From positions 20,346-84,345 of the forward strand of contig URJB01000006.1 in NCBI GenBank assembly GCA_900548145.1: a DNA stretch of 64,000 nt. The letters are read 5' to 3'. The stretch comes from an uncultured Eubacteriales bacterium. Its GTDB lineage: Bacteria > Bacillota > Clostridia > Christensenellales > Aristaeellaceae. Shown piece after piece: positions 49,299-57,657 of this stretch. A program made the position numbers and the translations under genes. Position 1 is the stretch's first letter. Each line of letters opens with the position of its first letter. The notes below the pieces were generated by a model. That model was not told where the DNA came from. It did not search any database and saw only the letters and a list, made by a program, of their open reading frames with translations.

Positions 49299-49652
49299 TT
49301 AGTAGCGGCTGTAGGTCTGCTCGTCGCGTCCGGCGCGCTTCCACGCGGGCGCGTTGGAGATGCGCTTCACATGGCGCACCACAAACCCGTTGGGGCTTTC
49401 CCAAACGGCGGCAATGGCGGCGGTAATGGCTGCGATGACTTCCGCAGGCACGCCTTCCGCCACGGGAGCGGCCTGTACCGGCGGAGCAGCCACAACGTCA
49501 GGGGCCGCCTGCTTCACAGGCGCGGCCTTAGGCTTTTTCGGGCGGGAAGCAAAGCCCAGAACCGTGATAAAACCAATCAGGATCAGCAGACCCACAAATA
49601 CCACGATCATGCCCAGACCTGCCACGCCTAAACCAAAGGTGAATTTTTCCAC
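49299..49652 (-). CDS. Na+-pumping decarboxylase gamma/delta subunit (OadG/MmdD)
   Basis: A 117-residue membrane protein: one N-terminal membrane segment (about 8-34, LGVAGLGMIVVFVGLLILIGFITVL in part), a Pro/Ala-rich linker (38-70) and a conserved C-terminal tail (VVRHVKRISNAPAWKRAGRDEQ). It ties the soluble carboxyltransferase to the membrane subunit. The C-terminal tail motif WKRAGRDEQ is typical of the OadG/MmdD family. It lies 21 nt after the MmdA-like gene. Confidence 0.9.
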   Translation of the reverse strand: MEKFTFGLGVAGLGMIVVFVGLLILIGFITVLGFASRPKKPKAAPVKQAAPDVVAAPPVQAAPVAEGVPAEVIAAITAAIAAVWESPNGFVVRHVKRISNAPAWKRAGRDEQTYSRY

Positions 49653-49673
49653 GGTAAACCCTTCCTTTCGGCG

Positions 49674-51146
49674 TTACATGGGCAGGTTGCCATGCTTCTT
49701 GGGGGGATTGGAATCCCGCTTGCTCATGAGCATTTCCAGCGCAGAGATCAGCATGGCGCGGGTCTGGGCGGGTTCGATCACATCGTCCACCATGCCCTGC
49801 TTGGCCGCGTTCAGGCAGCCGGCCACGTTCTCCACATATTCGGAGGCATACTTGGCGCGGGCTTCTTCCACGCTCAGTTCCTTATCAGCCTTCACTTCGT
49901 CCTGATAAAGCACCGCCACGGCGGCCTCGGGGGTCAGAGCGGAGATCACGGCAGAGGGCCAGGCATAGGTCACATCGGCCATCGCCTTGCCGCCCATAGC
50001 CACATAAGCCTGACCAATAGCGTCGCCGGTCACGACGGCCACCTTGGGCACAGTCGCCTCGGCATAGGCGTAAAGCAGCTGGCTCTGCGCCTTGAACAGC
50101 CAGCCCTGCTCCTTCACGCCGTTCACTTCCACGCCGGAGGTGTTCAGCAGGCTGACCACGGGAATGCCGTAGCAGTCCATGAAGCGCACAAACCGGGCGG
50201 CCTTCTGCAGCGCACCGGCGGTCAGCTTGCCATTCGCGGCCACCAGACCCACGCTGTAGCCGCCCAGACGGGCCAGCGCCACCTTCACGGAGGGCTCGTA
50301 AGCCGCGTACAGCTCCAGCAGCGTACCCTGATCGGCCACGGCGTTCAGCAGAGCGTCCGCGTCAGCAGGATCGATGGCGGGCAGCAGACGATTCAGGTCG
50401 TCCGCGTTCACGATCTCCGCGTCTTCCAGATTGCTGGAGGGCAGCAGCGCCAGCACCTGACGGGCCTTCAGCAGGGCCTCGTCCTCGCTGGCGGCGGTCA
50501 GAGCGCAAGCGCCCATTTCAGCAGCGACCTTCGCGCCGCCAAACTTCTCCGCATCCACCTGCTCACCGTTCATGGCGGCCATGACCTGCGGTCCGAAGAC
50601 CATCAGCTGGCCTACCTTTTCAGCCACGATGGACACATCGGCCAGCTGAGACAGCAACGCCGCGCCGCCGATGCAGGGGCCCAGCACCAGTGCCACCATG
50701 GGGCACACGCCGCTCATCCGGGCCATCTTCTGGTAAATTTCAGAATACGCGCTCAGTGCCTGAGCGCCCTCGTCGATGCGCACGCCAGCACTGTCCATCA
50801 GCGCCAGCACGGGAGCGCCGGTCTTCTGCGCCAGTTCCAGCAGCTTGACGATCTTCGCCGCCTGCAGCTGGCCCATCGCGCCGCCACGCACGGTGAAGTC
50901 CTGAGCAAAAAGGTACACCGGGCGTTCTTCGATGGTGGCATAGCCGGTGACCACACCCGCGCCCTCATCGTTCCGGCTCACCAGCGCGAAAAGCTCCACA
51001 AAGCTGCCCGCGTCGGCGATCTTGGCAATGCGCTCGCGCGCGGTCAGTTTTCCGGCATCCCGCTGCTCCTTCAGGCGCTTCTCGTCCCCTGCCAGAATTT
51101 CCTGGCGAAGACTGAGCACCTTTTCCAGTCCTTGAGAGTTATGCAT
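49674..51146 (-). CDS. Acyl-CoA carboxyltransferase (methylmalonyl-CoA decarboxylase alpha/12S type)
   Basis: 490 residues from the ATG at 51146 (MHNSQGLEKVLSLRQE), after AAGGAGAAC; the frame continues upstream without a ribosome site. The two crotonase-like halves are visible: N-half TARERIAKIADAGSFVEL, MDSAGVRIDEGAQAL, GPCIGGAALL; C-half NTSGVEVNGVKEQGWLFKA, GDAIGQAYVAMGGKAM, with the terminal HGNLPM. Such subunits move CO2 from methylmalonyl-CoA (or another acyl-CoA) to biotin. It is the first gene of the operon, followed by gamma, carrier, beta and a second, OadA-type carboxyltransferase. Confidence 0.92.
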   Translation of the reverse strand: MHNSQGLEKVLSLRQEILAGDEKRLKEQRDAGKLTARERIAKIADAGSFVELFALVSRNDEGAGVVTGYATIEERPVYLFAQDFTVRGGAMGQLQAAKIVKLLELAQKTGAPVLALMDSAGVRIDEGAQALSAYSEIYQKMARMSGVCPMVALVLGPCIGGAALLSQLADVSIVAEKVGQLMVFGPQVMAAMNGEQVDAEKFGGAKVAAEMGACALTAASEDEALLKARQVLALLPSSNLEDAEIVNADDLNRLLPAIDPADADALLNAVADQGTLLELYAAYEPSVKVALARLGGYSVGLVAANGKLTAGALQKAARFVRFMDCYGIPVVSLLNTSGVEVNGVKEQGWLFKAQSQLLYAYAEATVPKVAVVTGDAIGQAYVAMGGKAMADVTYAWPSAVISALTPEAAVAVLYQDEVKADKELSVEEARAKYASEYVENVAGCLNAAKQGMVDDVIEPAQTRAMLISALEMLMSKRDSNPPKKHGNLPM

Positions 51147-51184
51147 TTCCGTTCTCCTTCCACGCCGTTGAATAATATCAGTTG

Positions 51185-51209
51185 GTTGGATCAAGCCGGA
51201 ACATCCAAC
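51185..51209. promoter_or_regulatory. Inverted repeat upstream of the decarboxylase operon
   Basis: GTTGGAT - 11 bp - ATCCAAC, centred about 50 bp before the first start codon. A TATTAT lies nearby on the minus strand (51172-51177 region) but I cannot assign a convincing -35. Possible operator. Confidence 0.35.
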
Positions 51210-51311
51210 TTCATCCTGATTTTCACTATTCCATTTCTCCCACCTGTTTTCCTGCCTGATCGTGATATTTTTGACAAAATTTTTCGTTTTTTTATTTTGG
51301 CCTTTTTTCCC

Positions 51312-51350
51312 AAAAAAGAAAAAGACGCAGGTCCCATTTTGGAGACCCGC
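51312..51350 (-). terminator. Terminator after pyrG
   Basis: GCGGGTC/GACCTGC stem with a 10-nt loop, followed on the minus strand by GTCTTTTTCTTTTTT. Confidence 0.75.
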
Positions 51351-51360
51351 GCCGCGCCGG

Positions 51361-52977
51361 TCAAGCGTTATGTTCTTTCTGATGCTTCATCGCCGCGCCG
51401 ATCAGCTCCCGGAAGAGCGGATGAGGCCGGTTGGGACGGCTCTTGAACTCGGGGTGATACTGCACCGCTACGAAGAAGGGATGATCGGGCAGCTCCACGA
51501 TCTCCACCAGATCCCGCTCGGGATTGCGTCCAGCCACGACCATACCGGCCTTTTCAAAGCGCTCCCGGTAATCGTTGTTGAACTCATAGCGGTGACGATG
51601 CCGCTCCCAGATTTCCGTCTCGCCGTAAGCCTTGGCGCTGACGGTACCGGGGGTCAGTTCGCAGCGGTACTTGCCCAGTCGCATGGTGTGACCCAGATTT
51701 TCAAGGTTCTGATCCTCCATCAGGCCGATGACGGGATCGGGCGTATCGGGGTCCATTTCTGTGGTATTGGCCATGGGCAGACCCAGTTTATGCCGGGCAA
51801 ATTCGATCACGGCCATCTGCATTCCAAGGCACAGGCCCAGGAAGGGCAGACCATTCTCCCGCGCGTAGCGGATCGCGGCCATTTTACCTTCCAGTCCGCG
51901 GGAACCGAAGCCGCCGGGCACCACCAGTCCATCCGCGTCCTTCAGCAGCTCGGCGGCGTTTTCGTCCGTCACCGTTTCCGCGGCGATCCAGAGGATGTGC
52001 GCCTTCACACCATGGAAAATGCCGCCGTGCTCCAGCGCCTCCACCACGCTCAGGTACGCGTCGGGCAGCTCCACATATTTGCCCACCAGCGCGATATTCA
52101 CCTTTTCCTTGCAGCCCAGCTGGCGTTCCACCATGGCGCGCCACTCGGCCAGATCCGCTTCCGGCGCATCGATGCGCAGAAGCTCCAGCACCTTGTCATC
52201 CAAATGTTCCGCGTGCAGAAGCAGCGGCACCTCATACAGGCTACGGGCGTTCTGATTTTCAAATACGCAGTCCTTGGGCATATTGCAGAACATACCGATC
52301 TTTGCGCGCATTTCTTCGGGAATGGAGCGTTCGGCCCGGCAAACCAGAATATCCGGTGCGATGCCCAGCCCGGACAGTTCCTTCACGCTGTGCTGGGTAG
52401 GCTTGGTTTTCAGTTCGTTGGCCGCGTTCAGGTACGGTACCAGCGTCACGTGGATATACAGGCAGTTGTCCCGTCCCACCTCGGCGCGCATCTGGCGGAT
52501 GGCCTCCAGAAAAGGCTGGCTTTCAATATCGCCCACGGTGCCGCCGATTTCGGTGATAACAATGTCGGGAGGGTTCTCCGTGCGGGAAACGGAGAGGATG
52601 CGATCCTTGATTTCGTTGGTAATGTGGGGAATGATCTGCACCGTCGCGCCCAGATACTCGCCCCGGCGTTCCCGGTCGATGACGGTCTTGTAGACACGGC
52701 CGCTGGTCACGTTGCTGCGCTGACTCAGGCTTTCGTCGATGAAGCGCTCGTAGTGGCCAAGGTCAAGGTCCGTCTCCGCACCGTCGTCGGTCACGAACAC
52801 CTCGCCGTGCTGGTACGGATTCATGGTACCAGGGTCTACGTTAATGTAGGGATCCAGCTTCTGCATGGAGACGCGCAGCCCCCGCAGTTTCAGCAGCCGT
52901 CCCAGCGACGCCGCTGTGATGCCTTTTCCCAGGGAAGAAACCACACCACCCGTGACAAAGATAAATTTCGTTTGCAT
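51361..52977 (-). CDS. pyrG: CTP synthase
   Basis: 538 residues from the ATG at 52977 (MQTKFIFVTGGVVSSLGKGITAASLG), after GGGGGGAG. The N-terminal amidoligase has the P-loop GGVVSSLGKG and DPYINVDPGTMNPYQHGEV. The C-terminal glutamine amidotransferase has the nucleophile Cys in GLCLGMQ (near 385) and His/Glu in YHPEF near 513. It converts UTP to CTP with glutamine and ATP. Single gene with a terminator; no promoter or attenuator was clear upstream. Confidence 0.96.
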   Translation of the reverse strand: MQTKFIFVTGGVVSSLGKGITAASLGRLLKLRGLRVSMQKLDPYINVDPGTMNPYQHGEVFVTDDGAETDLDLGHYERFIDESLSQRSNVTSGRVYKTVIDRERRGEYLGATVQIIPHITNEIKDRILSVSRTENPPDIVITEIGGTVGDIESQPFLEAIRQMRAEVGRDNCLYIHVTLVPYLNAANELKTKPTQHSVKELSGLGIAPDILVCRAERSIPEEMRAKIGMFCNMPKDCVFENQNARSLYEVPLLLHAEHLDDKVLELLRIDAPEADLAEWRAMVERQLGCKEKVNIALVGKYVELPDAYLSVVEALEHGGIFHGVKAHILWIAAETVTDENAAELLKDADGLVVPGGFGSRGLEGKMAAIRYARENGLPFLGLCLGMQMAVIEFARHKLGLPMANTTEMDPDTPDPVIGLMEDQNLENLGHTMRLGKYRCELTPGTVSAKAYGETEIWERHRHRYEFNNDYRERFEKAGMVVAGRNPERDLVEIVELPDHPFFVAVQYHPEFKSRPNRPHPLFRELIGAAMKHQKEHNA

Positions 52978-53083
52978 CCCGAACACTCCCCCCGCATTTG
53001 CTCCACGTTACCAATCCAAAAATAAAAAAACCTTTCATATTCTAGGCACCGTCGAGCCGTTCGTCAAGGATTTATGCAAAGGA

Positions 53084-53140
53084 AAAACAAAAAAATTGAC
53101 CGCTGCTCTCCCGTTCCTTTCGAGGAGGGAAAAGCCGCGG
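53084..53140 (-). terminator. Terminator after the CAT-like gene
   Basis: CCGC...CTTTTCCC paired with GGGAGAG...GCGG (53140-53100), followed on the minus strand by AATTTTTTTGTTTTTCC. Confidence 0.7.
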
Positions 53141-53156
53141 CTGATCGTTACTTTTT

Positions 53157-53831
53157 TTAGGCACTCACGCCGTTTCCATTCTTCTGCTGAATCTCTTTCA
53201 TCGTCACGTCCAGTTCCCGGTAAAAATCGTCGATCTGCCGTCCGTCCACCAGCCCGTGATGGCACAGCACCGTGACCGGCATGGTCACGCGGTCGCCCTC
53301 CGCCTGATACTTTCCCCAAACGAAACGGGGATTGCTATCCGCCGGGATGGGCGTGGGCTGGGTCACGGAAGTGTAATGCACCCACGGCACGGTGGACACA
53401 TAGAAATATGGCAGCAGGTCCGAGGTATCCTCCTCGATGGTGCCGTGACGGGTCGCTTCCTCCTGCACAGGGCGGGCCGCCTGCAGGAACGGCACGAAAT
53501 CGTCCCGGCAGTCCAGCTGGCAATAGGCGTAGGTTCCATCCTCCCGCGCCACGGTGTGGGAAGTGGGACACCACGGATATTCCAGAATCTCCCCATCTTT
53601 GATCCGCTGACGGAGGGCAGGCACCCGGTTGGCCGCTCGGGCTGCACACCACAAAAACGCCAGGAAGAACGGCACGCCGCTTTCCTTCTGCCAATGATAA
53701 AACTCCGTAATATCCACCTGAACCGTCATGCCCACATAGGGATAGCCCATGGTCAGAAAATAGTGAAAGTGCTTTGCCCGGGGATAGGTGCTCAGGTCGA
53801 TATGAGTCGGAACGGGTGTCTGAATGGCCAT
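53157..53831 (-). CDS. Chloramphenicol acetyltransferase-like (CAT fold) protein
   Basis: A 224-residue cytoplasmic protein of the CAT family. Features: RAKHFHYFLTMGYPYVGMTVQVDIT at the N-terminus, AARAANRVPALRQRI, and the catalytic region VTVLCHHGLVDGRQIDDFYREL near 185-206, where HHxxVDG is the HHxxxDG-type active site. Clostridial genomes hold many such proteins that are not resistance enzymes, and the conserved CAT residues elsewhere are only partly met, so an unknown acyl acceptor is more likely than chloramphenicol. The ATG follows GGAGGAAC. Divergent from the envelope glycan cluster. Confidence 0.85.
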   Translation of the reverse strand: MAIQTPVPTHIDLSTYPRAKHFHYFLTMGYPYVGMTVQVDITEFYHWQKESGVPFFLAFLWCAARAANRVPALRQRIKDGEILEYPWCPTSHTVAREDGTYAYCQLDCRDDFVPFLQAARPVQEEATRHGTIEEDTSDLLPYFYVSTVPWVHYTSVTQPTPIPADSNPRFVWGKYQAEGDRVTMPVTVLCHHGLVDGRQIDDFYRELDVTMKEIQQKNGNGVSA

Positions 53832-53943
53832 GATGGTTCCTCCGTCTTTTGGGATTGGTTGTTATCCGATTTCATCATACCGCCCTCCCTTCTGCCTTGT
53901 CAACGGCATTTTCCAACCTAATGTCCATAAGTCCCTGTTCGAA

Positions 53944-53972
53944 TTGACACACTCCATAAAAAAGGCTATGAT
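53944..53972 (+). promoter_or_regulatory. Promoter of the seven-gene envelope cluster
   Basis: TTGACA (53944-53949), 17-nt spacer, TATGAT (53967-53972). It fixes the first start codon downstream of 53979. Confidence 0.87.
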
Positions 53973-54006
53973 AAGATGTATTTTTCCACCCGGAAGGACT
54001 GATACC

Positions 54007-55614
54007 GTGCGCAAAGCGGAAATCCGCTTGAGAAATCGTTTTTTCATTCCCGCCTACTGGCTGCTGGCGGCGGTGCTGGCCTGCATTGTCACCCTGAGCC
54101 TCAGTTTTTGGCAATACGGTACGGCGGAAGGGTTTGCGGGCGCCCCATGGCGCTCTCTTATGCAGATCGCATGGCGAACGGCGGCCTATGCGCTGCTGGG
54201 TACGCTGCTGGATCGTATGCTGAACCTGTCTGCCGCAGCAAAGTCCCTCTCCCCCTTCGCACTGGGCGGCGGGCTTTTGTTGTGCTGGCTTCCCTATTTA
54301 TATTGGATCTTTCCCGGTACGGTCTCCAACGACAGCGTGACGCAGGTGCTGGAGATCATCGGCGTGGAAAAGCTGGGCAACGCCAATCCCATTTTCCAGA
54401 CAGCGCTGATCTACTTCTTCCGTGGCATCGGCAAGGTGCTGGGCAGCGCGGACGCGGGCGTGTTTCTGTACTGCATGGTGCAGGCGCTGCTGATGGCTTG
54501 GCTGCTGGGGGCGCTCCTTTCCGAGCAGCGAAAGAGTGGCGCGCCCCGCTGGCTGACGGTGACTTCCTTCCTATTTTATGGGCTATGTCCCGTGTTTCCC
54601 TTGTTCGCATTCTGCGTGGGCAAAGACACCAACTTCTCCATGGCGGTGCTGTGGCTGTCTCTGTTGATCGCCCGGCGGCTCCTTTCCCAGTCAGACGGCG
54701 AAAAGCCCTCCCGCTGGGAAACGCCCTGCCTGTGCGCCGCGGCGGTGCTTTGCACACTTTTACGGAACCCGGGCTTTTATCTGGCTCTCCTGACCCTTCT
54801 GATTTTACTGATCTTTTCCCTTCACGGAAAGCGCCGTGTAGAGGGACAATGGAAATCCCCCGTTTGGGCGCTGGGCTGCATACTGGCGGTTTACGGAGCG
54901 CTGCATCTGCTTCTGATCCCGGCGCTGGGCATCGAACCCATGCCAGCTACGGAGAACTGGTCCCTGCCGCTGCAGCAGGTGGCGCGGGTCGCCGCGACCC
55001 ATCCGTTGACCGACGAGGAAGCCGCCGCCATCGACGGCGTACTGAAACTGGACCAGCTGGCGGAAAGCTACAATGGCGAGCTCAGCGACCCGGTGAAGGA
55101 TCTTTGGCGCAAGGACTCAACGAAGGAGCAGACCGACGCATTTTTCCGCACATGGCGCAGTCTCCTGCGAAAATATCCGCTTACCTGCCTGAGCGCCACG
55201 TTTCATAATACCTATGGCTATCTGTGTCCCGGCTTTTTGAGCCGGATCAAGCCGACCCTGCTCATTGGGCGGCAAAAGACCATGACTCCTGCGCTGGAAG
55301 CCGCCTTCCCCTATTCGGTCAACGCCCGGGCGGACGACCTGAAAGCCCTGATGAACCGGCTGTGCGATTTGGCTCCCTTCCGGGTGTGGATCGCCCCGGG
55401 GCTGTACGCGTGGGCCTGTCTGTTCAGCCTTACGCAACTTCTGCGAAGCCGAAAAAAGCGGCTGCTGATCGCCGCCGTGCCCGCTCTGTTTTCGCTGGCA
55501 GGCTGCCTGATGAGCGCCGTCAACGGCTACTTCCGCTACGCCATGCCGCTGTACCTGTGTGCGCCGCTGCTTTTGTGGCTGTGCGCCTGTTCCAACCCTC
55601 ATACAAAGGAGTGA
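54007..55614 (+). CDS. DUF6020-like polytopic membrane protein, putative GT-C type glycosyltransferase
   Basis: 535 residues from the GTG at 54007, with GGAAGGA upstream; earlier in-frame ATGs lie in or before the promoter -10. About 10-11 membrane segments. The WIFPGTVSNDSVTQV motif (about 103-117) in a loop after an early segment, and the AFCVGKDTNFS segment near 200, match the DUF6020 pattern; GT-C enzymes have a catalytic acid in a similar external loop. A large soluble region lies at about 310-440. First gene of the cluster, 7 nt before a GT2 gene. It may use a polyprenyl-phosphate sugar made by that neighbour. Confidence 0.75.
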   Translation: MRKAEIRLRNRFFIPAYWLLAAVLACIVTLSLSFWQYGTAEGFAGAPWRSLMQIAWRTAAYALLGTLLDRMLNLSAAAKSLSPFALGGGLLLCWLPYLYWIFPGTVSNDSVTQVLEIIGVEKLGNANPIFQTALIYFFRGIGKVLGSADAGVFLYCMVQALLMAWLLGALLSEQRKSGAPRWLTVTSFLFYGLCPVFPLFAFCVGKDTNFSMAVLWLSLLIARRLLSQSDGEKPSRWETPCLCAAAVLCTLLRNPGFYLALLTLLILLIFSLHGKRRVEGQWKSPVWALGCILAVYGALHLLLIPALGIEPMPATENWSLPLQQVARVAATHPLTDEEAAAIDGVLKLDQLAESYNGELSDPVKDLWRKDSTKEQTDAFFRTWRSLLRKYPLTCLSATFHNTYGYLCPGFLSRIKPTLLIGRQKTMTPALEAAFPYSVNARADDLKALMNRLCDLAPFRVWIAPGLYAWACLFSLTQLLRSRKKRLLIAAVPALFSLAGCLMSAVNGYFRYAMPLYLCAPLLLWLCACSNPHTKE

Positions 55615-55621
55615 AAAAGTC

Positions 55622-56602
55622 ATGAAGCTATTGGTTGCTCTGCCCTGTTACAATGAAGCCGAAAAAATCCAGAAAGTCATTCAGGAGATTCCCTCTTCTT
55701 TTGAGGGGATCGACGAAAGGCGGATTCTTGTGGTGGACGACGGCAGCGCCGACGAAACCGCCAGTCTGGCTCACGAGGCTGGAGCTGTTGTCATTCGCCA
55801 CAAGGTCAACAAGGGGCTGGGTCAGACTTTCCGGGACGCGGTGGAATACGCCGTGGTTCACGGTTTTGACATCATGGTCAACATGGACGGCGACGGACAG
55901 TTCAACAGCCAGAACATTGCCGACCTGATCGTGCCCATCCTTCACAACGAGGCGGATTTCGTCACCGGCTCCCGTTTCATGACCGGCCGGGAAATTCCTC
56001 ACATGCCGCCCATCAAGCGCTGGGGCAACGACCGCATGACGAACCTGATCAGCCGCCTGTGCCGCCGCAAGTTCACCGACGTCAGCTGTGGCTTCCGCGC
56101 CTACAGCCGGGAGACCCTGCTGAAGATCAATTTTCACGGCCGCTACACCTACACGCAGGAAAGCTTCATTTCTTTCTGCTTCGACGGTCTTGCCATCCGG
56201 GAAGTGCCCATTGACGTTACCTATTTTCCCGAGCGGAAAAGCCGGGTGGCGGGAAGCATCCCCAAGTATCTCAAAAAGACCTCCGGCATTATCGTGGGGC
56301 TGATGCGCGATTATTACCCCATGCGCTTCTTTGGTTCGATCGGAGGTGTTTTCCTGATCCCCGCGCTGGTCTTCGGCCTTATGTTCCTGATCCATTATCT
56401 GAAGGTAGGCTACTTCAGCGGCTATCTGTTTGCGGGGCTGATCTCAGCTTTCTGTCTGCTGATCTCCGTGCTGATGTTCTGCTTCGGCGTGGCCATGGAG
56501 AGCATGGTGCGCGTCAACCGCAACGAAAACCGCATCCTGTACGAGCTGCGCAAAAATGCGCCCATTCAGCCTGAACATCCCGAAGAGGTGCTGTACAAAT
56601 GA
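55622..56602 (+). CDS. GT2 family glycosyltransferase (polyprenol-phosphate sugar synthase type)
   Basis: 326 residues. The N-terminal GT-A domain starts MKLLVALPCYNEAEKIQKVI, with VVDDGSADET near 36-45 and the metal-binding NMDGDGQF near 98-105. C-terminal to it are two membrane segments (about 250-270 and 282-305). This layout matches polyprenyl-phosphate mannosyl/glucosyltransferases (DPMS class) that load a lipid carrier for later transfer outside. AAAGGAG 10 nt upstream. Its stop overlaps the DUF354 start as ATGA. Confidence 0.92.
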   Translation: MKLLVALPCYNEAEKIQKVIQEIPSSFEGIDERRILVVDDGSADETASLAHEAGAVVIRHKVNKGLGQTFRDAVEYAVVHGFDIMVNMDGDGQFNSQNIADLIVPILHNEADFVTGSRFMTGREIPHMPPIKRWGNDRMTNLISRLCRRKFTDVSCGFRAYSRETLLKINFHGRYTYTQESFISFCFDGLAIREVPIDVTYFPERKSRVAGSIPKYLKKTSGIIVGLMRDYYPMRFFGSIGGVFLIPALVFGLMFLIHYLKVGYFSGYLFAGLISAFCLLISVLMFCFGVAMESMVRVNRNENRILYELRKNAPIQPEHPEEVLYK

Positions 56603-57657
56603 AGATCATGATTTCCATCGATCACCCCGCGTGGATCCACCAGTTCCGCTACATCATCCAGAAGGAAAAGGAAAAAGGAAACGAAGTGACGGTGCTGGCG
56701 CTGGATAAGGACGGCGATCTGGAACTGCTGCGGAGCTTTGGCATTCCCTACATTCTCTGCGCGCATTCCACCGGCAAGAACATTGTAGAGAAGGGCTTTC
56801 TCTTTCTGGCCACCTGCCTGAACCACACCTATTACGGTCTGAAATACAAGCCGGATATTTTCATCGGCCGCGGCTCCCCCATGCTGGCCATCGCTGCGTG
56901 GGTCTGCCGTAAGCCCCATCTTCTGTATGAAGATACGGAGGTCAGCAAGTTCAGTCTGAATATCTGCAAGCATATCTCCACCAAAATTCTCACCCCGCGC
57001 ACCTTTCTGACCGATCTGGGCCCCCGGCAGGAACGGGTGGATACCTACAAGGAACTGTTCTACCTGCATCCTTCCGTATTCACGCCGGATGCTCAAAAGC
57101 TGCGGGAGGTGGGGTTTGACCCGGACGAACCCTACATCCTCGTGCGCTTCGTGGCCTTCAATGCCAGTCATGACATCGGCATCAAGGTCATGTCCGACGA
57201 GGAAAAGATCGCGCTGGTGAACCGTCTGTCGAAATACGGCCGGGTATATATTTCCTCCGAGGGCCCCGTGCCAGACGAATTGAAGGACAAGCTGCTGAAA
57301 ACGCCCTACCATCTGATCCACCACGTGCTGGCCTTCGCCCAGCTGGTATTCAGCGAAGGAGCCACCATTGCCAGCGAGGCGGCTGTGCTGGGCGTTCATG
57401 CCCTGTACGTCAACACCATCCAGAGCGGCTCCACCCGGGAGCAGAGCGAGCGTTACGGCCTGTTGTACTGCTTCCACGACCCGGACGAGCGTTTCCGTCA
57501 GGCGGCGGACAAGGCCGTGGAGCTGCTGGAAACGCCCCATCTGGTGGAAATGGGTCAGGCCAAGCGCCGCAAGCTGCTGGAAGAAAAAGTGGATATCAAC
57601 GGCTACTTCATGCAGGAAATGGAACGGCTGGTCAAAGTGGGGAGGAAAGGTAAATGA
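56599..57657 (+). CDS. DUF354 family protein (glycosyltransferase/epimerase-like)
   Basis: 352 residues, no membrane segment. Opening MKIMISIDHPAWIHQFRYIIQ and the motif DIFIGRGSPMLAIAAWVCRKPHLLYEDTE are diagnostic of DUF354; a GT-B-like fold related to UDP-GlcNAc 2-epimerase is expected, with FSEGATIASEAAVLGVHALYVN in the nucleotide-sugar side. Function is unknown, but DUF354 genes are commonly found in polysaccharide clusters. It overlaps both neighbours by 4 bp (ATGA), so all three are coupled. Confidence 0.88.
   Translation: MKIMISIDHPAWIHQFRYIIQKEKEKGNEVTVLALDKDGDLELLRSFGIPYILCAHSTGKNIVEKGFLFLATCLNHTYYGLKYKPDIFIGRGSPMLAIAAWVCRKPHLLYEDTEVSKFSLNICKHISTKILTPRTFLTDLGPRQERVDTYKELFYLHPSVFTPDAQKLREVGFDPDEPYILVRFVAFNASHDIGIKVMSDEEKIALVNRLSKYGRVYISSEGPVPDELKDKLLKTPYHLIHHVLAFAQLVFSEGATIASEAAVLGVHALYVNTIQSGSTREQSERYGLLYCFHDPDERFRQAADKAVELLETPHLVEMGQAKRRKLLEEKVDINGYFMQEMERLVKVGRKGK

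Noticed and set aside
53157..53831. Chloramphenicol resistance gene
   Set aside because: Only family-level similarity; many such proteins in Clostridia are not resistance enzymes and there is no mobile context.
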